A DNA stretch of 64,000 nt, from NCBI RefSeq assembly GCF_040822115.1, contig NZ_CP162004.1:248001-312000 (forward strand), given 5' to 3'. Shown here piece by piece: positions 61,975 to 64,000 of this stretch. Every line of letters starts with the position of its first letter. Within the stretch, counting starts at the first letter, position 1. The position numbers were made by a program, and so were the translations under genes. The notes beneath the pieces were generated by a model. That model saw only the letters and a list, made by a program, of their open reading frames with translations. It was not told where the DNA came from and searched no databases. The DNA comes from Flavobacterium sp. WC2421 (GTDB lineage: Bacteria; Bacteroidota; Bacteroidia; Flavobacteriales; Flavobacteriaceae).

Positions 61975-63249
61975 TTTATTGTCCAGTTCTTCCTGTCTCT
62001 CAGAGATACTTCGATAGGCATTCTCCACCATTACAATCCCATCATCAACCACAACACCAATTGCTAAGGCAATACCTGTAAGCGACATAATATTGGATGA
62101 AATCCCAAAGGCTTGAAGAAAGATAAATCCTATCGCTACGGATATAGGCAATTGTATCAGAATTATAAGCGCGCTTCTCCAATGAAAAAGAAATAATAAA
62201 ACAATAATCGACACTGCAATCATTTCTTCTATCAAAGTTCCTTTAACAGACTCGATTGCTTTTTCTATCAATTCACTTCGGTCATACGACGTCTTGAAAG
62301 TCACCCCTTCTGGCAAGCCTTTTTCGACTTGGTTCATTTTGGCTTTTACTGCTTGAATTACTTTATCGGCATTTTCGCCGTAACGCATCACTACAATTCC
62401 GCCTACCACTTCCCCTTCACCATTAGCATCAAAAATTCCCAAACGCAAATCGCCACCCATCTGTACCGATCCAATATCACTGACTTTTACAGGAACCGAA
62501 TTGTAGTTTTTAATGGCAATTTCCTCCACATCCTTTATGTTTTTGATATATCCCAATCCTCTTACTACATACGATCGGTCACTCATTTCAAATTTCCTGC
62601 CACCCACATCATTGTTGCTGCTTTTGACCGCTTTCATCACTTCCATCATACTAACATTGTAGTATTGCATTTTGAGTGGATCTAAAACCAATTGGTATTG
62701 TTTTTCGAACCCACCAAAAGAAGCGACTTCCGCCACTCCGGGAACCGTTTGCAAGGCAAACTTCACATACCAATCTTGCAAAGCGCGCTGTTCACCTAAA
62801 TCCATTCCATTAGTTTCTAAGTGATACCAAAAAACATGACCAACCCCTGTTCCATCAGGTCCTAGTGTGGGAACTACACTTTCGGGCAATAGCCGTTGCG
62901 CATAATTCAGTCGCTCCAATACACGGGTTCTAGCCCAATAAGGATCTACATCATCTTCAAAAATGATATACACAAAACTCATCCCAAACATGGAGGAAGC
63001 ACGGATATTCTTGATTTTTGGAATCCCTTGTAAATTAGAAACCAAGGGATACGTTACTTGATCTTCTATAACTTGTGGGCTTCGACCCATCCATTCCGTA
63101 AAAACAATCACTTGATTCTCGGATAAATCCGGAATTGCATCAATAGGATTTTGTTGCACACTATAAATCCCCCAACCAAACAAACAGGCAGAAACCAGTA
63201 AGACAGCTAATCGGTTTTTTAATGAAAAAGAAATTAATTTTTCGACCAT
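61969..63249 (-). CDS. cusA: CusA-type RND pump, N-terminal part (ends at an in-frame stop)
   Basis: 426 aa covering TM1, the first periplasmic loop and TM2-TM4 of the pump: QVTYPLVSNLQGIPKIKNIR, GVAEVASFGGFEKQY, IAIGVVVDDGIVMVENAYRS (TM4, with the proton-relay aspartates). It ends DNKH-stop where homologues go on into TM5. With the downstream frame, the total is about 1075 codons, close to CusA length. The gene is the second complete one in the operon, 6 nt after the haem-binding gene. Confidence 0.82.
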   Translation of the reverse strand: MVEKLISFSLKNRLAVLLVSACLFGWGIYSVQQNPIDAIPDLSENQVIVFTEWMGRSPQVIEDQVTYPLVSNLQGIPKIKNIRASSMFGMSFVYIIFEDDVDPYWARTRVLERLNYAQRLLPESVVPTLGPDGTGVGHVFWYHLETNGMDLGEQRALQDWYVKFALQTVPGVAEVASFGGFEKQYQLVLDPLKMQYYNVSMMEVMKAVKSSNNDVGGRKFEMSDRSYVVRGLGYIKNIKDVEEIAIKNYNSVPVKVSDIGSVQMGGDLRLGIFDANGEGEVVGGIVVMRYGENADKVIQAVKAKMNQVEKGLPEGVTFKTSYDRSELIEKAIESVKGTLIEEMIAVSIIVLLFLFHWRSALIILIQLPISVAIGFIFLQAFGISSNIMSLTGIALAIGVVVDDGIVMVENAYRSISERQEELDNKH

Positions 63250-63255
63250 AACAAC

Positions 63256-63726
63256 TTATTTTTTTTGAGAAAGACTATCTTTCACTTTATCGATCCATTG
63301 AACTACTTCTTCTTTTTGAACTGAAGTAAGGATTGCGTTTCTATGAATTAGTGTGTAAGACGTCAAAGGCATTTCACCCTTCTTTATTTGTTTACTAATT
63401 TCATTTAATTTGTTTCCTTGTTTTCTAAGAGAATAATTCCCCCACTCACTAAAATTCAAATTTTCCTTGCCTTCTTTTATATGACTATCCATCAACATTC
63501 TTGCAGGCTGAATATTTGAATACCAAGGGTAATTTGTAGTATTACTGTGGCAGTCATAACAAGAAGTTTTCAAAATAGTTTCCACTTTTGTTGGAACTGC
63601 ATAAGCATTCATAAAATCCAAAGCTGGAACCGGTACATAATCAATCGTACGAACAGGTTGATACAATTGCATCAACAAAAAAACAATAAATGCAATTGCG
63701 GCTATTTTTTTGAAAACTTTCTTCAT
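63256..63726 (-). CDS. Haem-binding domain protein (periplasmic cytochrome-like)
   Basis: 156 aa from the ATG at 63726; the longer frame uses a GTG. N-terminal membrane anchor (about residues 7-22) and a haem-binding domain with one CYDCHSNTTNYPWYSNIQP motif (about 52-70; CxxCH covalently binds haem). Family members are found beside heavy-metal pumps and DUF3347 proteins in Bacteroidetes. It begins 2 nt from the stop of the DUF3347 gene. Confidence 0.88.
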   Translation of the reverse strand: MKKVFKKIAAIAFIVFLLMQLYQPVRTIDYVPVPALDFMNAYAVPTKVETILKTSCYDCHSNTTNYPWYSNIQPARMLMDSHIKEGKENLNFSEWGNYSLRKQGNKLNEISKQIKKGEMPLTSYTLIHRNAILTSVQKEEVVQWIDKVKDSLSQKK

Positions 63727-63727
63727 T

Positions 63728-64000
63728 TTACCATTCTTTAGTAATTCCACCGCAGGTTAGCATTTCGGATCCATAATAGGGATTCTTAATATCCTTAACC
63801 TCACTAATCCAATAGCCACTTTTCCCTTGATCATACATTGGGCAATAATCTTTATATATTTTTTTATCTGTTCCAAAGATTTTAATCAAATCATTTACAT
63901 CCTTGCTTAACATGGCAAAATGCTCTCTTTGGTGGTCAATTTTACCTGCATTATCACCAATATGTTCGGCATGTTCTTTGGCATCATCAGTGATATCTGC
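63728..64000 (-). CDS. DUF3347 protein, C-terminal part (cut by the window end)
   Basis: Partial: about 90 codons lie in the window, the N-terminus is beyond 64000. YKDYCPMYDQGKSGYWIS and NPYYGSEMLTCGG are the family hallmarks; the cysteine/methionine pattern suggests copper binding. It precedes the haem-binding gene by 1 nt and appears to belong to the same copper locus. Confidence 0.85.
   Translation of the reverse strand, partial: ADITDDAKEHAEHIGDNAGKIDHQREHFAMLSKDVNDLIKIFGTDKKIYKDYCPMYDQGKSGYWISEVKDIKNPYYGSEMLTCGGITKEW

Overview
The window looks like a chromosomal segment of a Flavobacterium-like member of the Bacteroidetes. It is AT-rich and has promoters of the Bacteroidetes type (-7 element TAnnTTTG, seen before many genes). 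It carries two secreted proteins with gliding-motility-associated (type IX secretion) C-termini, a FolK-deoxynucleoside kinase fusion, DUF1573, DUF983, DUF2797 and GH3-like proteins, and tRNA genes without an encoded CCA end. I see no CRISPR array, prophage or intact insertion sequence.

Layout. 0-17 kb is housekeeping: a Tat-exported Gfo/Idh/MocA oxidoreductase, rsmG, a fatty-acid desaturase, an aspartate-type aminotransferase, purT, an AraC regulator, DUF983, a Crp/Fnr regulator, a tightly packed redox-type operon (pirin, GNAT, OsmC, YjdI-like Fe-S protein, NADPH-dependent FMN reductase), fabD, two small lipoproteins, and a sugar/envelope cluster (DegT aminotransferase, galE, glycerophosphodiesterase, waaA). 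17-28 kb holds tRNA-Leu and tRNA-Gly, mutS, a DUF1573 protein, an RNA methyltransferase, two tandem paralogous type IX substrates, and the FolK-kinase fusion. 28-42 kb holds sppA, an AsmA-like protein, DUF2797, GH3, two VOC proteins, serB and the conserved order tig-clpP-clpX.

42-50 kb is accessory in character: a stand-alone TIR-domain gene followed by a long attC-like dyad, a cupin, an lgt bracketed by GC-rich inverted repeats, a Crp/Fnr regulator with an AhpD-like protein, small orphan membrane proteins, a MOSC protein, tRNA-Glu and a baeRF-like protein.

50-64 kb is one long copper/heavy-metal detoxification locus, all on the minus strand: DUF3347 (cut by the window end), a haem-binding-domain protein, a CusA-type RND pump broken by one in-frame stop codon, a TolC-type outer-membrane factor, two membrane-fusion proteins, an AraC regulator with an N-terminal metal-binding-like domain, a CopA P-type ATPase, a small membrane protein, and a multicopper oxidase fused to a CopB-like outer-membrane barrel. 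Together these would pump Cu(I) from cytoplasm to periplasm, oxidise it there and expel it across the outer membrane.

The least explained signals are non-coding. There are two families of structured intergenic repeats with conserved ends and variable but self-complementary stems (4531-4643 and 42162-42270; 10258-10345 and 40397-40540). A 7-nt-period leader (AACTTTA-type) sits in the same orientation directly before the start codons of fabD, clpX, clpP and the DUF2797 gene. A five-block nested dyad follows the TIR gene.
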